From assembly GCA_937135995.1 (NCBI GenBank), contig CAKZOF010000671.1, forward strand, positions 1 to 13,615: a stretch of 13,615 nucleotides of DNA, written 5' to 3'. This document shows positions 1 to 7,649 of the stretch, piece by piece (the first letter of the stretch is position 1; each line of letters opens with the position of its first letter). A program made the translations under genes and the position numbers. This DNA comes from an uncultured Pyrinomonas sp. (GTDB lineage Bacteria; Acidobacteriota; Blastocatellia; Pyrinomonadales; Pyrinomonadaceae). The notes beneath the pieces are model-generated. The model saw only the letters and a list, made by a program, of their open reading frames with translations. It did no database searches and was not told where the DNA came from.

Positions 1-79
1 TCCACCGCCGTAGCGCAAAGCCTGGTCGATCAGGGAGGCTATTCAACGAGCGGAAGCAGCGGGCGCGGCGACATCGGGC

Positions 80-664
80 GTGGCGACGGCCGTGCAGATG
101 GGCGGGGGCGTCGTGTCGGGGCTGTTTTTCGGGCGGCTTTCCGCCAGGCTAAAGGACATGATCATGGTCGTCGCGTGCGCCGCCGCCTTTGTCGGGTACA
201 TGACAATCGCGCTTTTCGCATCGTTTTTGCCGATGATACTCATCGGGGTCTTCATCACGCAGAACACGACCTTCGGGCGCTACCTGTACGCCATTGGCGG
301 CAACGCGGAAGCGGCGCGCCTTTCGGGTATCAACATCCGACGGCACATCGTCGCCGTCTTTTGCTTGATGGGACTGTTGACAGGCGTGGCCGCGATCATC
401 TACACGGCGCGCGTTGGAAGCGCTTCGCCCGACGCTGGCGTGCTGCTGGAATTGGATGCCATTGCGGCTTGTGTCATCGGCGGCGCGAGTTTGATGGGTG
501 GGCGCGGCACGGTCTTCGGCGCCTGCCTTGGCGCGCTCTTCATGGCCAGTTTAGACAACGGCATGTCTTTGGAGAACGTGCGCGACTACATTCAAGATAT
601 CGTCAAGGGGGCGATCTTGGTCGCCGCCGTCGGATTTGATATGTTCAGTCGGCGGCGCGGCTGA
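80..664 (+). CDS. xylH: XylH-type sugar ABC transporter permease, C-terminal part
   Basis: Permease subunit of a CUT2-type (xylose/ribose class) ABC importer in the inner membrane. Seen: hydrophobic stretches at about residues 30-57 and 91-110, and the conserved segments TTFGRYLYAIGGNAEAARLSGI (two pieces), ELDAIAACVIGGASLMGG and MASLDNGMS. These match the second half of XylH as I remember it from E. coli. Only about 195 residues are present, against roughly 390 in the family. The frame is open back to base 14 and closed by TAG at 11-13, so the N-terminal half must lie in another frame, be separated by a stop or sequencing error, or be missing. High third-position GC continues up to base 14, so coding probably begins before the GTG at 80, which has no convincing ribosome site. 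The ROK kinase gene follows directly. Sugar specificity is inferred and not certain. Confidence 0.75.
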   Translation: MATAVQMGGGVVSGLFFGRLSARLKDMIMVVACAAAFVGYMTIALFASFLPMILIGVFITQNTTFGRYLYAIGGNAEAARLSGINIRRHIVAVFCLMGLLTGVAAIIYTARVGSASPDAGVLLELDAIAACVIGGASLMGGRGTVFGACLGALFMASLDNGMSLENVRDYIQDIVKGAILVAAVGFDMFSRRRG

Positions 665-707
665 GGATCGCGCTTTTTATCTTCAATTGAAGCCAGAGGC
701 CAAGAAA

Positions 708-1739
708 TTGCGCAAGAAGGACGAACGACTCAGGGTTGTCAAAGATGATGAAGCTCGCGAGTTAGTCATAGCCGTGGATCTCGGTGGGACGAATCTGCGG
801 GCCGCAACCGTGGATCCGCGCGGACGCACTCACGATCACGTCAAACACCACACGCCTCGCACCGATGATGCTGGCCAGATAGTGCAAGCCATCATCGCTG
901 CGGTACGCGAATGCGAACAGCGCAGCACCGCTCGGGGCGCGCGCATTCGCGCCTTGGCCATCGCTCTTCCCGGAACGGTGGAGGCCACCAGCGGCGTGGT
1001 GATGAACGCGCCGAACATCCCGTGCATCAATGGCTTTCGGTTGCGCGCCGCGCTCATGGGCGATGTCTCATGGCCTGTCCTTTTGGAGAACGACGCCAAC
1101 GCCGCAGCCGTCGGCGAGATGTGGCAGGGCGCGGCGCGCGAGCGCCGAACCATCGTCTGCCTGACTCTCGGCACGGGCGTCGGCGGCGGCATCATCCTCG
1201 ACGGCAAGCTCTGGCGCGGTGCCGACGGGGCGGCGGGCGAAATCGGTCACATGAGCGTCGAACCGTTCGGTCACGCCTGCAACTGCGGCGGTCGCGGCTG
1301 TTTGGAGGTCTACGCTTCGGCCACCGCCGTGGTGCGCATGGCGCACGAAGGGCTGACGCGTTACCCCGGTTCGACGCTGCGCGCGTTGACGCAGTTGACG
1401 GCCAAAGACGTCTACGAGCATGGATTGGCGGGCGACGAACTGGCGCGCGAAGTCTTTCGTCGTATGGGGCAGTATTTGGGAATCGGGTTAGCCAGTCTCG
1501 TCAACTTGCTCAATCCGGAGATGATCGTCATCGGCGGCGGCGCGGCCAACGGGTGGGACCTTTTCATCGAACACGCGCGCCAAGAGTTGCTGTCGCGCGC
1601 CTTTCCGGTCCCGGCACAGCGCGTGGAGATCGTGCGCGCCGCTTGCGGCGACGATGCCGGACTGCTGGGCGTCGCCCATCTCGCTTTCGAGTTTTTGCGG
1701 GGCGAGATCAGCGGAACTGAAGAGGCGGTGGCGTTGTAG
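708..1739 (+). CDS. ROK family sugar kinase (glucokinase-like)
   Basis: Likely phosphorylates an incoming hexose with ATP in the cytoplasm. Seen, numbered from TTG 708: the phosphate-binding DLGGTN at 24-29, END at 127-129 with the catalytic Asp, GTGVGGG at 155-161, GEIGH with His181, and the zinc site CNCGGRGCLE (Cys191, Cys193, Cys198). There is no N-terminal helix-turn-helix, so it is a kinase rather than a NagC/XylR-type repressor. Start choice: AGAGG at 695-699 lies 8 bases before TTG 708 and gives 343 residues. An in-frame ATG at 636 would overlap the permease by 29 bases and has no ribosome site. The gap of 43 bases to the permease suggests one operon for sugar uptake and phosphorylation. 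The exact sugar (glucose, mannose, allose, N-acetyl sugars) cannot be read from the sequence. Confidence 0.88.
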   Translation: MRKKDERLRVVKDDEARELVIAVDLGGTNLRAATVDPRGRTHDHVKHHTPRTDDAGQIVQAIIAAVRECEQRSTARGARIRALAIALPGTVEATSGVVMNAPNIPCINGFRLRAALMGDVSWPVLLENDANAAAVGEMWQGAARERRTIVCLTLGTGVGGGIILDGKLWRGADGAAGEIGHMSVEPFGHACNCGGRGCLEVYASATAVVRMAHEGLTRYPGSTLRALTQLTAKDVYEHGLAGDELAREVFRRMGQYLGIGLASLVNLLNPEMIVIGGGAANGWDLFIEHARQELLSRAFPVPAQRVEIVRAACGDDAGLLGVAHLAFEFLRGEISGTEEAVAL

Positions 1740-1822
1740 CCGCCAACGGTCACGGGCTCAGTGTTGGAGACGGGTGCGCCCTAAGCCCGGCTTCGTGCGG
1801 CGCGAGGATGCATCTCTAGCCG

Positions 1823-1863
1823 AAAAACGTTGATGCGAAGAGCAATCGGTCGCTCTTCGCATC
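1823..1863 (-). terminator. Rho-independent terminator of the tRNA-Val gene
   Basis: Perfect 12-bp inverted repeat, GATGCGAAGAGC at 1832-1843 and GCTCTTCGCATC at 1852-1863, with an 8-base loop. On the minus strand it starts 5 bases after the encoded CCA of the tRNA and is followed, four bases past the stem, by five T (A at 1823-1827). On the plus strand there is no T-run, only GAAAATGG, so it would end ROK transcripts poorly. No other hairpin is evident between the ROK stop and the tRNA. Confidence 0.8.
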
Positions 1864-1868
1864 GAAAA

Positions 1869-1943
1869 TGGTGCCCGCTAGAAGATTCGAACTTCTGACC
1901 CCTCGCGTGTGAAACGAGTGCTCTACCACTGAGCTAAGCGGGC
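1869..1943 (-). tRNA. tRNA-Val, anticodon CAC
   Basis: Read on the minus strand it folds into a full cloverleaf: acceptor GCCCGCT/AGCGGGC, D-stem GCTC/GAGC with loop AGTGGTA, anticodon stem CTCGT/GCGAG with loop TTCACAC (anticodon CAC, reads GUG), a 5-base variable loop, and T-arm AGAAG-TTCGAAT-CTTCT. The discriminator is A and the CCA end is encoded (1869-1871). The length is 72 plus CCA. A promoter-like sequence lies about 20 bases upstream and a strong terminator directly downstream, so the tRNA appears to be its own transcription unit, although read-through from the pilin gene is possible. Confidence 0.96.
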
Positions 1944-1961
1944 TCGCATTGGAGATAAAAA

Positions 1962-1990
1962 ATTTAACAAAGAGGCCTTGCGAGCGTCAA
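1962..1990 (-). promoter_or_regulatory. Candidate sigma-70-type promoter for tRNA-Val
   Basis: On the minus strand TTGACG (bases 1985-1990) is followed after exactly 17 bases by TTAAAT (bases 1962-1967). This matches 5/6 and 4/6 of the consensus hexamers. The predicted start is near 1954, about a dozen bases before the tRNA 5' end. The pilin stop codon (1998-2000) lies just upstream. Position and spacing are good; activity is inferred. Confidence 0.55.
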
Positions 1991-1997
1991 GCGCCGT

Positions 1998-2459
1998 CTA
2001 TTCGATGGGCGGATCGTCGGGCGACGCCGGCTGCTCGCTGTTTTCGCGCGGCACGCTGACGTTTGAATCGATGTAGAAGTAGCGCGTTCCCGTGACGCCC
2101 GGTTGCTGCGGATCGGCGTTGACGCTGAAAAAGGCCGGTTGCGTGCCGGATTTCGGGACCACCTTCAGGCGGAAGATGTAGCCGCTGATCACTGGCTGAT
2201 CGCCCGCAAAGCGCTGATCCAAATACTTGGCTTGAATGAGTTGATCGAATGTGCCGTATTCGCCGCGGTGCGACATGGCGTAGTCGATCTGGCTGTCGCG
2301 AATAGTGCGCAGCGTGCCGATGGCCGCCGCCTCGTTGCCGCGTCGCACGCTCGAGCGGTAGGCGGGCACAATGATGCTTACCAAGATACCGATGATCGCG
2401 ACGACGATCAGCAATTCGATCAACGAGAATCCTTGTTGGCGTCTTCTGGTCTTCGTCAT
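1998..2459 (-). CDS. Type IV pilin-like protein (prepilin N-terminus)
   Basis: Exported protein of the type IV pilus / type II secretion pseudopilin superfamily. Seen: a basic leader MTKTRRRQQG, then FSLIELLIVVAIIGIL, with prepilin peptidase cleavage expected after Gly10, Glu at +5 of the mature protein (residue 15) and a hydrophobic helix to about residue 31. The C-terminal head (about 32-153) is short, has no cysteines, and ends in an acidic, proline-rich tail. The start is supported by GGGAGAAGAG directly upstream of the ATG. The length of 153 is normal for a type IVa pilin or GspG-like protein. No pilus assembly genes are in the window, so whether it is a major or minor pilin is open. It is divergent from the MoxR gene. 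Confidence 0.88.
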   Translation of the reverse strand: MTKTRRRQQGFSLIELLIVVAIIGILVSIIVPAYRSSVRRGNEAAAIGTLRTIRDSQIDYAMSHRGEYGTFDQLIQAKYLDQRFAGDQPVISGYIFRLKVVPKSGTQPAFFSVNADPQQPGVTGTRYFYIDSNVSVPRENSEQPASPDDPPIE

Positions 2460-2623
2460 GCTCTTCTCCCAACGGAATTACACGCCGCTGTGACGGTCGA
2501 AGTTCCAAAATACGGCATCAAACGAGAGAGTAATTTTACTACGGCGCGCCCGGTCGGCGCTAACTTCCACGCCGGATGCGATGGCGGCGGCCGTCGTGTA
2601 GAATGGACGTAGATCATTCGAAC
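2460..2623. promoter_or_regulatory. Divergent intergenic region between pilin and MoxR genes
   Basis: This 164-base gap lies between outward-facing genes and should hold both promoters. It contains an AT-rich piece around 2528-2542 with a small inverted repeat (AGTAA-TT-TTACT) and a TAGAAT at 2598-2603 in front of the MoxR gene. I could not find hexamer pairs with good spacing, so individual promoters are not called. Confidence 0.35.
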
Positions 2624-3601
2624 ATGAATCGCTTTCCGACAATCGAAGAGAGCGCTGTCAGCGTGGCCGCACAGCGCCTCGAGCAGCTGCAAGCGGCCAT
2701 CGAGACGGTGATTCACGGCAAATCCGAAGCCGTCCAACTGGCGGTCGTAGCGCTCGTCGCTGGCGGCCACCTGTTGGTCGAAGATGTGCCGGGCGTCGGC
2801 AAAACGACGTTGGCGCAAGCGCTCGCCCGATCGCTCGACCTGAGCTTTCAGCGGATACAATTTACTTCCGATCTTCTGCCGTCCGATCTGATTGGACTGT
2901 CGGTGTACAACGAACGCTCTTCCGAGTTTGAGTTCAAGCGCGGCCCCGTGTTCGCTCACGTCGTGCTGGCTGACGAGATCAACCGCACGACGCCGAAGAC
3001 GCAATCGGCGCTGCTCGAAGCGATGGCCGAGGGGCACGTCACGGTGGAAGGAGTCACCTATCCGCTGCCGCGCCCGTTCATCGTTATCGCCACGCAGAAC
3101 CCGATCGAGCATCACGGCACCTATCCGCTGCCTGAGTCGCAACTCGACCGCTTCATGCTGCGCGTACGCATCGGCTATCCGGAGCCGGAAGTCGAACGAC
3201 GCATCTTGCGCGAGCGGACGCAAAGCGATCCACTCACTACGTTGCAGCCCGTGATGAGTGGCGAAGAGATCTTAGAGTTGCAGCGCATCGTCGCGCAGGT
3301 GCGCGTCGACGATGTGTTGGTCGATTACCTGTTGCGCATCGTGGAAGCGACGCGTCGCTCCGAGATGCTCGATCTCGGCGTCAGTCCGCGCGGAACGCTC
3401 GCCCTCTTTCGCGCCGCGCAGGCGCTGGCGCTCACCGAACATCGCGCCTACTGCCTGCCTGACGACATCAAACGTCTCGTGATGCCGGTCTTTGCGCATC
3501 GCCTCGTGGTTAATTCGCGCTTCTCATCGTCCATGCGGCGCAGTGAAGAGGCCGAAGCCGTGTTGCGCGAGATCATCAAGACGGTCGCCGTTCCAGTATG
3601 A
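2624..3601 (+). CDS. MoxR family AAA+ ATPase
   Basis: Cytoplasmic AAA+ ATPase thought to act as a chaperone for cofactor insertion or assembly of exported complexes. Seen, numbered from ATG 2624: Walker A DVPGVGKTT (Lys60), Walker B VVLADEIN (Asp117-Glu118), sensor I IATQNP (Asn159), TYPLPESQLDRF with the arginine-finger region, and a C-terminal lid domain to residue 325. Length is normal for the family (about 310-340). Earlier in-frame ATGs at 2603 and 2576 would add 7 or 16 residues without family similarity. None of the starts has a clear ribosome site, so the start is the least certain point. The stop overlaps the DUF58 start by 4 bases (ATGA), indicating translational coupling. Confidence 0.93.
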   Translation: MNRFPTIEESAVSVAAQRLEQLQAAIETVIHGKSEAVQLAVVALVAGGHLLVEDVPGVGKTTLAQALARSLDLSFQRIQFTSDLLPSDLIGLSVYNERSSEFEFKRGPVFAHVVLADEINRTTPKTQSALLEAMAEGHVTVEGVTYPLPRPFIVIATQNPIEHHGTYPLPESQLDRFMLRVRIGYPEPEVERRILRERTQSDPLTTLQPVMSGEEILELQRIVAQVRVDDVLVDYLLRIVEATRRSEMLDLGVSPRGTLALFRAAQALALTEHRAYCLPDDIKRLVMPVFAHRLVVNSRFSSSMRRSEEAEAVLREIIKTVAVPV

Positions 3602-4944
3602 ACCAGAGGTTGGAAAAAGCGCGCTCGTGGTTGCGCGTCGCTGACTTCTGGCCCAAGACACGGCGTGCTTGGGTCCAAGCGATGGCTGGCAGCGCGCTCG
3701 TCTTAGGCGGCATCCTGATGGCGGTGCTGACGGCGTTGGCCCGTCGCTGGGGCGAGCCAGAAATAGCCCGTCTTGCAGCCATCGCGTCGCTCGTCTTCGT
3801 CGCGTTGATCATTATCTTCGTCATCCCACCGCTCTTTCGCTCGGCGCGGGCGGAAATCGCGCTCTTTGATCTTCCGGTGCGCGTCGGCGCCGGCGGCTGG
3901 CTTTTTCTCACGCTGTTGGCGGTGGTCGCCTTTGCGGCGGCCAACACCGGAAACAACCTCTTGTTTCTGATCTTTTCGGCACTCGTTTCGACGCTCTTCG
4001 TCGCTCTCGCCGCTGGCAGGATGGCGTTGCGCGAGCTGCAAGTGCAAGCTCGTTTCCCGGATCACATCTTCGCTGGGGAGTCGGCTCCCGTGCTGGTTGC
4101 CCTACAGAACTCGAAGCGTTTGTGGCCTTCGGTTTCAGTCTTCGTCGAAGCGCGCGCCGTCTTCGAACGCAAGATGAGCAGACGTGCGCTCGGTTATTTC
4201 GTCTACGTGCCAGCGCGGTCGCGCGTCGAGCAGCGGAGCGAGCAGCTCTTTGATCGGCGTGGGCGCTGGAAGGTGATCGGCTTCGATCTTTCGACGCGCT
4301 TCCCGTTCGGTTTCTTCCGCCTACGCCGTCGGCTCCACGCACGCGACGTGGAGATCATCATCTATCCGAAACCGGAACCGATCGGCGACGAGCTTCACCT
4401 GTTGCCAATGGCGCTCGGTCAGAGCGAAACGGCGCGTCGCGGCACAGGGCACGATCTCTATAGCCTGCGCGATTACCAGCCGCATGACAGCTTGCGGTAC
4501 GTCGATTGGAAGGCGACGGCGCGCGCGCGACGCCTGATCGTGCGTGAGTTCACAGCGGAAGAGGAGCGTCGCGTGCACGTACTCTTCGACATTATGCGTC
4601 GTGAAGAGGGTGATAACTGGTCACAGCGCTTCGAGCGCGGCGTGACGTTGGCCGCATCGCTCGTCGCACATTTCATTGCGGAGCGCATGGAAGTCCGCCT
4701 TTCGCTTGGCGAAGAGAGAGGCGAATACGGGCGCGGGCGCGACCACCTTTACGCCTGTTTGCGGCGGCTCGCGCTCGTGGAGATGCCGGAACGAACGGTG
4801 ACCGCCGAAGCTGGGGCTGGATCCTGGCAGGCGATGGTGCCTCCCGAAAAGGAGGACGAAGAGTATTTGATCCTCTTGACGTCAGCCCCGCATGGTTCAA
4901 TCCCGACGTACGTCTGGCGCCGCTCCCACGTCATTCACGTCTGA
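3598..4944 (+). CDS. DUF58 domain membrane protein
   Basis: Partner protein of MoxR ATPases; the family's molecular role is not settled. Seen: four hydrophobic segments at about residues 27-47, 61-78, 98-117 and 120-139, then a long soluble region. The DUF58 signature lies at about 290-320: DLYSLRDYQPHDSLRYVDWK, then ATARARRLIVREF. That region usually lies beside a von Willebrand A-like fold, and here VHVLFDIM follows it. The length of 448 fits the family. The start overlaps the MoxR stop as ATGA. In many bacteria a transglutaminase-like membrane protein (TgpA type) or VWA proteins follow; here the next gene is convergent, so the module is only two genes. It is most likely anchored in the inner membrane; the side on which the DUF58 part lies was not determined. 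Confidence 0.92.
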   Translation: MNQRLEKARSWLRVADFWPKTRRAWVQAMAGSALVLGGILMAVLTALARRWGEPEIARLAAIASLVFVALIIIFVIPPLFRSARAEIALFDLPVRVGAGGWLFLTLLAVVAFAAANTGNNLLFLIFSALVSTLFVALAAGRMALRELQVQARFPDHIFAGESAPVLVALQNSKRLWPSVSVFVEARAVFERKMSRRALGYFVYVPARSRVEQRSEQLFDRRGRWKVIGFDLSTRFPFGFFRLRRRLHARDVEIIIYPKPEPIGDELHLLPMALGQSETARRGTGHDLYSLRDYQPHDSLRYVDWKATARARRLIVREFTAEEERRVHVLFDIMRREEGDNWSQRFERGVTLAASLVAHFIAERMEVRLSLGEERGEYGRGRDHLYACLRRLALVEMPERTVTAEAGAGSWQAMVPPEKEDEEYLILLTSAPHGSIPTYVWRRSHVIHV

Positions 4945-5154
4945 TAATTTAATTATTCATCGAAGGCTAGTTTGGAGCAGCTTGGTCATCTTGGGACGGA
5001 GGTCGTTTCTTCAAGGAAGGCAGAGCGAAACGAGACAAAGCGGCAGTGTCGAGCGCAAAGGAGGTCATGGACAGGAAGCGCATGCGGCTTTGTGCCACTG
5101 GATTGAGCAGTGGTTTGATGCTCATTAACTGGCCGATTGGCGTGCCCGCTTAGA
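4945..5154. other. Convergent intergenic region, no confident gene
   Basis: This 210-base gap separates the end of the DUF58 gene from the end of the minus-strand 628-aa gene. A weak 6-bp hairpin, CCACTG/CAGTGG with a 7-base loop (5095-5113), is followed on the plus strand by only TTT. It could be a poor terminator for the MoxR-DUF58 operon. A 28-codon open frame at 5067-5153 is discussed among the rejected items. Confidence 0.4.
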
Positions 5155-7041
5155 CTATTTGCGATCTTGGTTTTCGGCCTTTTCGCTTGCCCTTGCCTTC
5201 AAAAGGTGCCGAGACAAACGGAGCAGCGCTGATCCTCTGGCTTCGGAGTTCTCTATCTCCCTTAATATGCTACGCACGACGTCGAAATCTTCGATCTCGA
5301 AGCTAGATATGGCCGACGCCAAGCCAAATCCCGTTGCGGCAATGTCGCTCTCCGTTCCGGGAACGCCCGAGAAGCGAGCCAACGACGGCGGCTCCTCTCC
5401 GTCAACCGAAGCTTCAGAGAATTTGTTCATCAGTTTCACTGCTTCCTGAAGCGCAGACAACGCTGCGAGTTTATCGAACTTACCGTAGGCTGCCGCGATG
5501 CCCAGCGCGATCTTAGTCCAGCTTCCATCAAGAGGTGCTCGTGTGATCAAGTTACTTGCTTCGCGTAACCAATCCCGCGCGCGCGATAAGTCTTGCGCTT
5601 CAATCATCCTCTGCGCTCCGGCGATTAAACAGACGGCGCGTTGAGCGAGATCGCTGTTGTTTTCGCTGAGTTGACGCGCTTTATCGAATCTTTTGCGCTT
5701 GAGGAGACGAAGCGTCGCACGATAAGCGAGCCAATTGCTGATCGCGGACCTAAGTTCGTCATCGTTGATGCGCGCGGCGATCTGCTGCCCGCGTTCGTAG
5801 TTTTCGACCTCCGTAGCGAGCGCTGCTTTAGCGAAGGCCAGGTCGCGCCTTAGACCGGGGGCCTCGCGTTCGGCTAAGCTTTCGAGATACTCGACGCGCC
5901 TTTGGGCGTACTCGCTTCTACTTTCATGTGGCCGAGGTTCGATGTAGCCTTCAGGGGGAGCTGGTAAACCAGATGCGAATTGCGCGTCGGCGACGATCGC
6001 TTGTGCTCTTTGAGCGAGCAACGCAGCCTTTTCGGGCGCTACTTCTCTGACGCGCGGAATGAGCAGATCCAGCGCATTGATCTCGGCGCGTGCCTCGAGC
6101 GACGCGTTCGGCGCGCTCGATGGCATCGGCGCGTTCAGCAGTAGATCCGCGGCGAGATCGAGAAATTGAGCGGCAAGCTGCGGCTTAAGCTGTGCTATCG
6201 CCGTGACCCTTGCTGGAGCTTTGCTGACGGCCAAAGTTACAACGCTGCGACTCTGGTTGTTGCCAGCAGCGGAGATCACGCCTGGCCTATAGAGGTAGGA
6301 GTAGAGGATCAAGAGCTCGTTCGGGTCGATCAATCCGTTGGTGGCCAGCCGAGCGAGTGCAGCGCGAAAGACGGATTCTGCCAAGTCGACGGACCGCTCT
6401 TGCAGAGCGACCAACACTTCCTGAAGGCCGAACGAGATGCCGTCCCTTAAGCTTTCGCGCGCGATCTCTGCAGCAAGTTGTGGGTTCTCTTTGGCGACGG
6501 CCAGCGCCGTCTGCAACAGGACGGAGCTTTTTGGCGTGCGATCGTCAAAGACGCCGCGGTCGTTCTCTTCAGCATTCGATTTCCGTTCGTCTTCGATTTC
6601 GCTGAGCCATTTCTCAGCCAACCGGCGATCGCGCTTCCTCGCCACGAGAAGACCTTCGCTTTTCACTTCAAGGAGCGGTGAACGGTTGCGATAGCGGGAG
6701 CGATCCCGCTTCTGTTCTTCGATCTGCTTTGCGGTTTGCCATGCAGAAATGAGGATCGCGCGAGACGTTTCGATATCGTGGTCCCACAGTAGATCGGCGA
6801 TCTCGGCTTGGGCCTTCGCGGCGAGATCTTTTCTCTCCCAATTTCTCGATTCGCTCGCCGTTTGTCTTAGCGTTTCGATGATCTCTTGCGTTATTAAAGT
6901 TCGACGATCAGCCTCTGTTTGGTCCGAACTAGCTTTCTGTCTTGCCGCTGTCGTTCTGTTTGGTTGTTGGGGCTCTTTCTTCTGGGCCACCCCCAAAGAA
7001 GTCGTTAAGATCAAAGCCAAGCTGATCGCCGATTTGAACAT
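5155..7041 (-). CDS. Secreted alpha-helical repeat-like protein of unknown function
   Basis: I do not recognise a named family. Seen: a Sec signal peptide MFKSAISLALILTTSLGVA with likely cleavage before Gln20, then a charged, Gln/Arg-rich linker to about residue 50. The remaining 580 or so residues are almost entirely Ala/Leu/Arg/Glu-rich helices, in pairs resembling TPR- or armadillo-like solenoids (for example AKENPQLAAEIARESL, then DLAESVFRAALARLA). There is one cysteine in the mature part, no catalytic motif and no C-terminal anchor, so it is probably periplasmic and possibly protein-binding. It is the last gene of the minus-strand group and starts about 38 bases after the redoxin stop. 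Proteins of this style are common in Acidobacteriota as hypothetical proteins (general recollection). Function is not assigned. Confidence 0.8.
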   Translation of the reverse strand: MFKSAISLALILTTSLGVAQKKEPQQPNRTTAARQKASSDQTEADRRTLITQEIIETLRQTASESRNWERKDLAAKAQAEIADLLWDHDIETSRAILISAWQTAKQIEEQKRDRSRYRNRSPLLEVKSEGLLVARKRDRRLAEKWLSEIEDERKSNAEENDRGVFDDRTPKSSVLLQTALAVAKENPQLAAEIARESLRDGISFGLQEVLVALQERSVDLAESVFRAALARLATNGLIDPNELLILYSYLYRPGVISAAGNNQSRSVVTLAVSKAPARVTAIAQLKPQLAAQFLDLAADLLLNAPMPSSAPNASLEARAEINALDLLIPRVREVAPEKAALLAQRAQAIVADAQFASGLPAPPEGYIEPRPHESRSEYAQRRVEYLESLAEREAPGLRRDLAFAKAALATEVENYERGQQIAARINDDELRSAISNWLAYRATLRLLKRKRFDKARQLSENNSDLAQRAVCLIAGAQRMIEAQDLSRARDWLREASNLITRAPLDGSWTKIALGIAAAYGKFDKLAALSALQEAVKLMNKFSEASVDGEEPPSLARFSGVPGTESDIAATGFGLASAISSFEIEDFDVVRSILREIENSEARGSALLRLSRHLLKARASEKAENQDRK

Positions 7042-7079
7042 GCCCCAACCTCCAACGGCAAACTCGCTTTGCGATTATT

Positions 7080-7649
7080 CTATATCTTCTCCAACCAGCG
7101 CAAGAATCTCTCCTTCCTTGCCTGTTGAATCATCGCCCCGCCCCAACCTCTCTTGATAGTGCCATCTTCGACAAAGAGCTTGATCGGAACGCGATTGATC
7201 CCGATCTTTGCTGCCAAATGTTGATTTTGGTCGTAAAAGACCTTGAACGGAAAATGCGCTTTTGCTTCTTGTAAAGCTCTGTCTTTATCACCAAATGGGA
7301 TTATGCCGTAGATAGGGATATCTGGACGCTTTCTGACGACCTCGCGTAAAAACTCTGCCTCTTTAAGACAGGCTTTGCAATCGGGCGTGACGAACACTAG
7401 GATGAGCTTCCCGGTCCTCAAAGCGGAGTTCGGCGAGACTCGATCTGCTTCATCGATCAAAACGGCATCGGGCAGCGGCAGATTCATCTCGGGCTGATCT
7501 TGAATCTCTTCCTTCTTCGCATGGAACGAATAAAAGAGGGCAAAGCTGACGCAGAAGGTAATGGTGAAAAGCGCGGCCAAGGCGAACGCTTGAGAGTGTT
7601 TCGTCCAGAGAACGATCCCGGACGCTGATTTCATCTCGTCATGCCCCAT
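7080..7649 (-). CDS. Membrane-anchored thioredoxin-fold (TlpA/redoxin-like) protein
   Basis: Probable thiol-disulfide oxidoreductase facing the periplasm. Seen: one N-terminal membrane helix (about residues 20-42), a short charged linker, then a thioredoxin fold with LILVFVTPDCKAC (Cys91 and Cys94, CxxC) and the cis-proline loop NRVPIKLFVEDG (Pro155). The length of 189 fits TlpA/ResA-like proteins. The start at ATG 7649 is backed by GGGAGGGAGGT upstream. A second ATG at 7634 forms an ATGA overlap with the stop of the upstream gene. In either case the two genes overlap and are coupled. Being next to a cysteine-rich exported peptide suggests a role in its folding or redox state; this is inference. 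Cytochrome c maturation partners are not seen nearby. Confidence 0.85.
   Translation of the reverse strand: MGHDEMKSASGIVLWTKHSQAFALAALFTITFCVSFALFYSFHAKKEEIQDQPEMNLPLPDAVLIDEADRVSPNSALRTGKLILVFVTPDCKACLKEAEFLREVVRKRPDIPIYGIIPFGDKDRALQEAKAHFPFKVFYDQNQHLAAKIGINRVPIKLFVEDGTIKRGWGGAMIQQARKERFLRWLEKI

Noticed and set aside
911..1720. Long second reading frame inside the ROK gene
   Set aside because: The Arg/Ala-rich product is typical of an off-frame reading of GC-rich coding DNA. The ROK frame has all family motifs.
5067..5153. 28-codon open frame on the plus strand preceded by AAAGGAGGT
   Set aside because: The ribosome site is only two bases from the ATG. The peptide has no signal, no family likeness and ends in the gap between convergent genes. 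Too little support for a gene.
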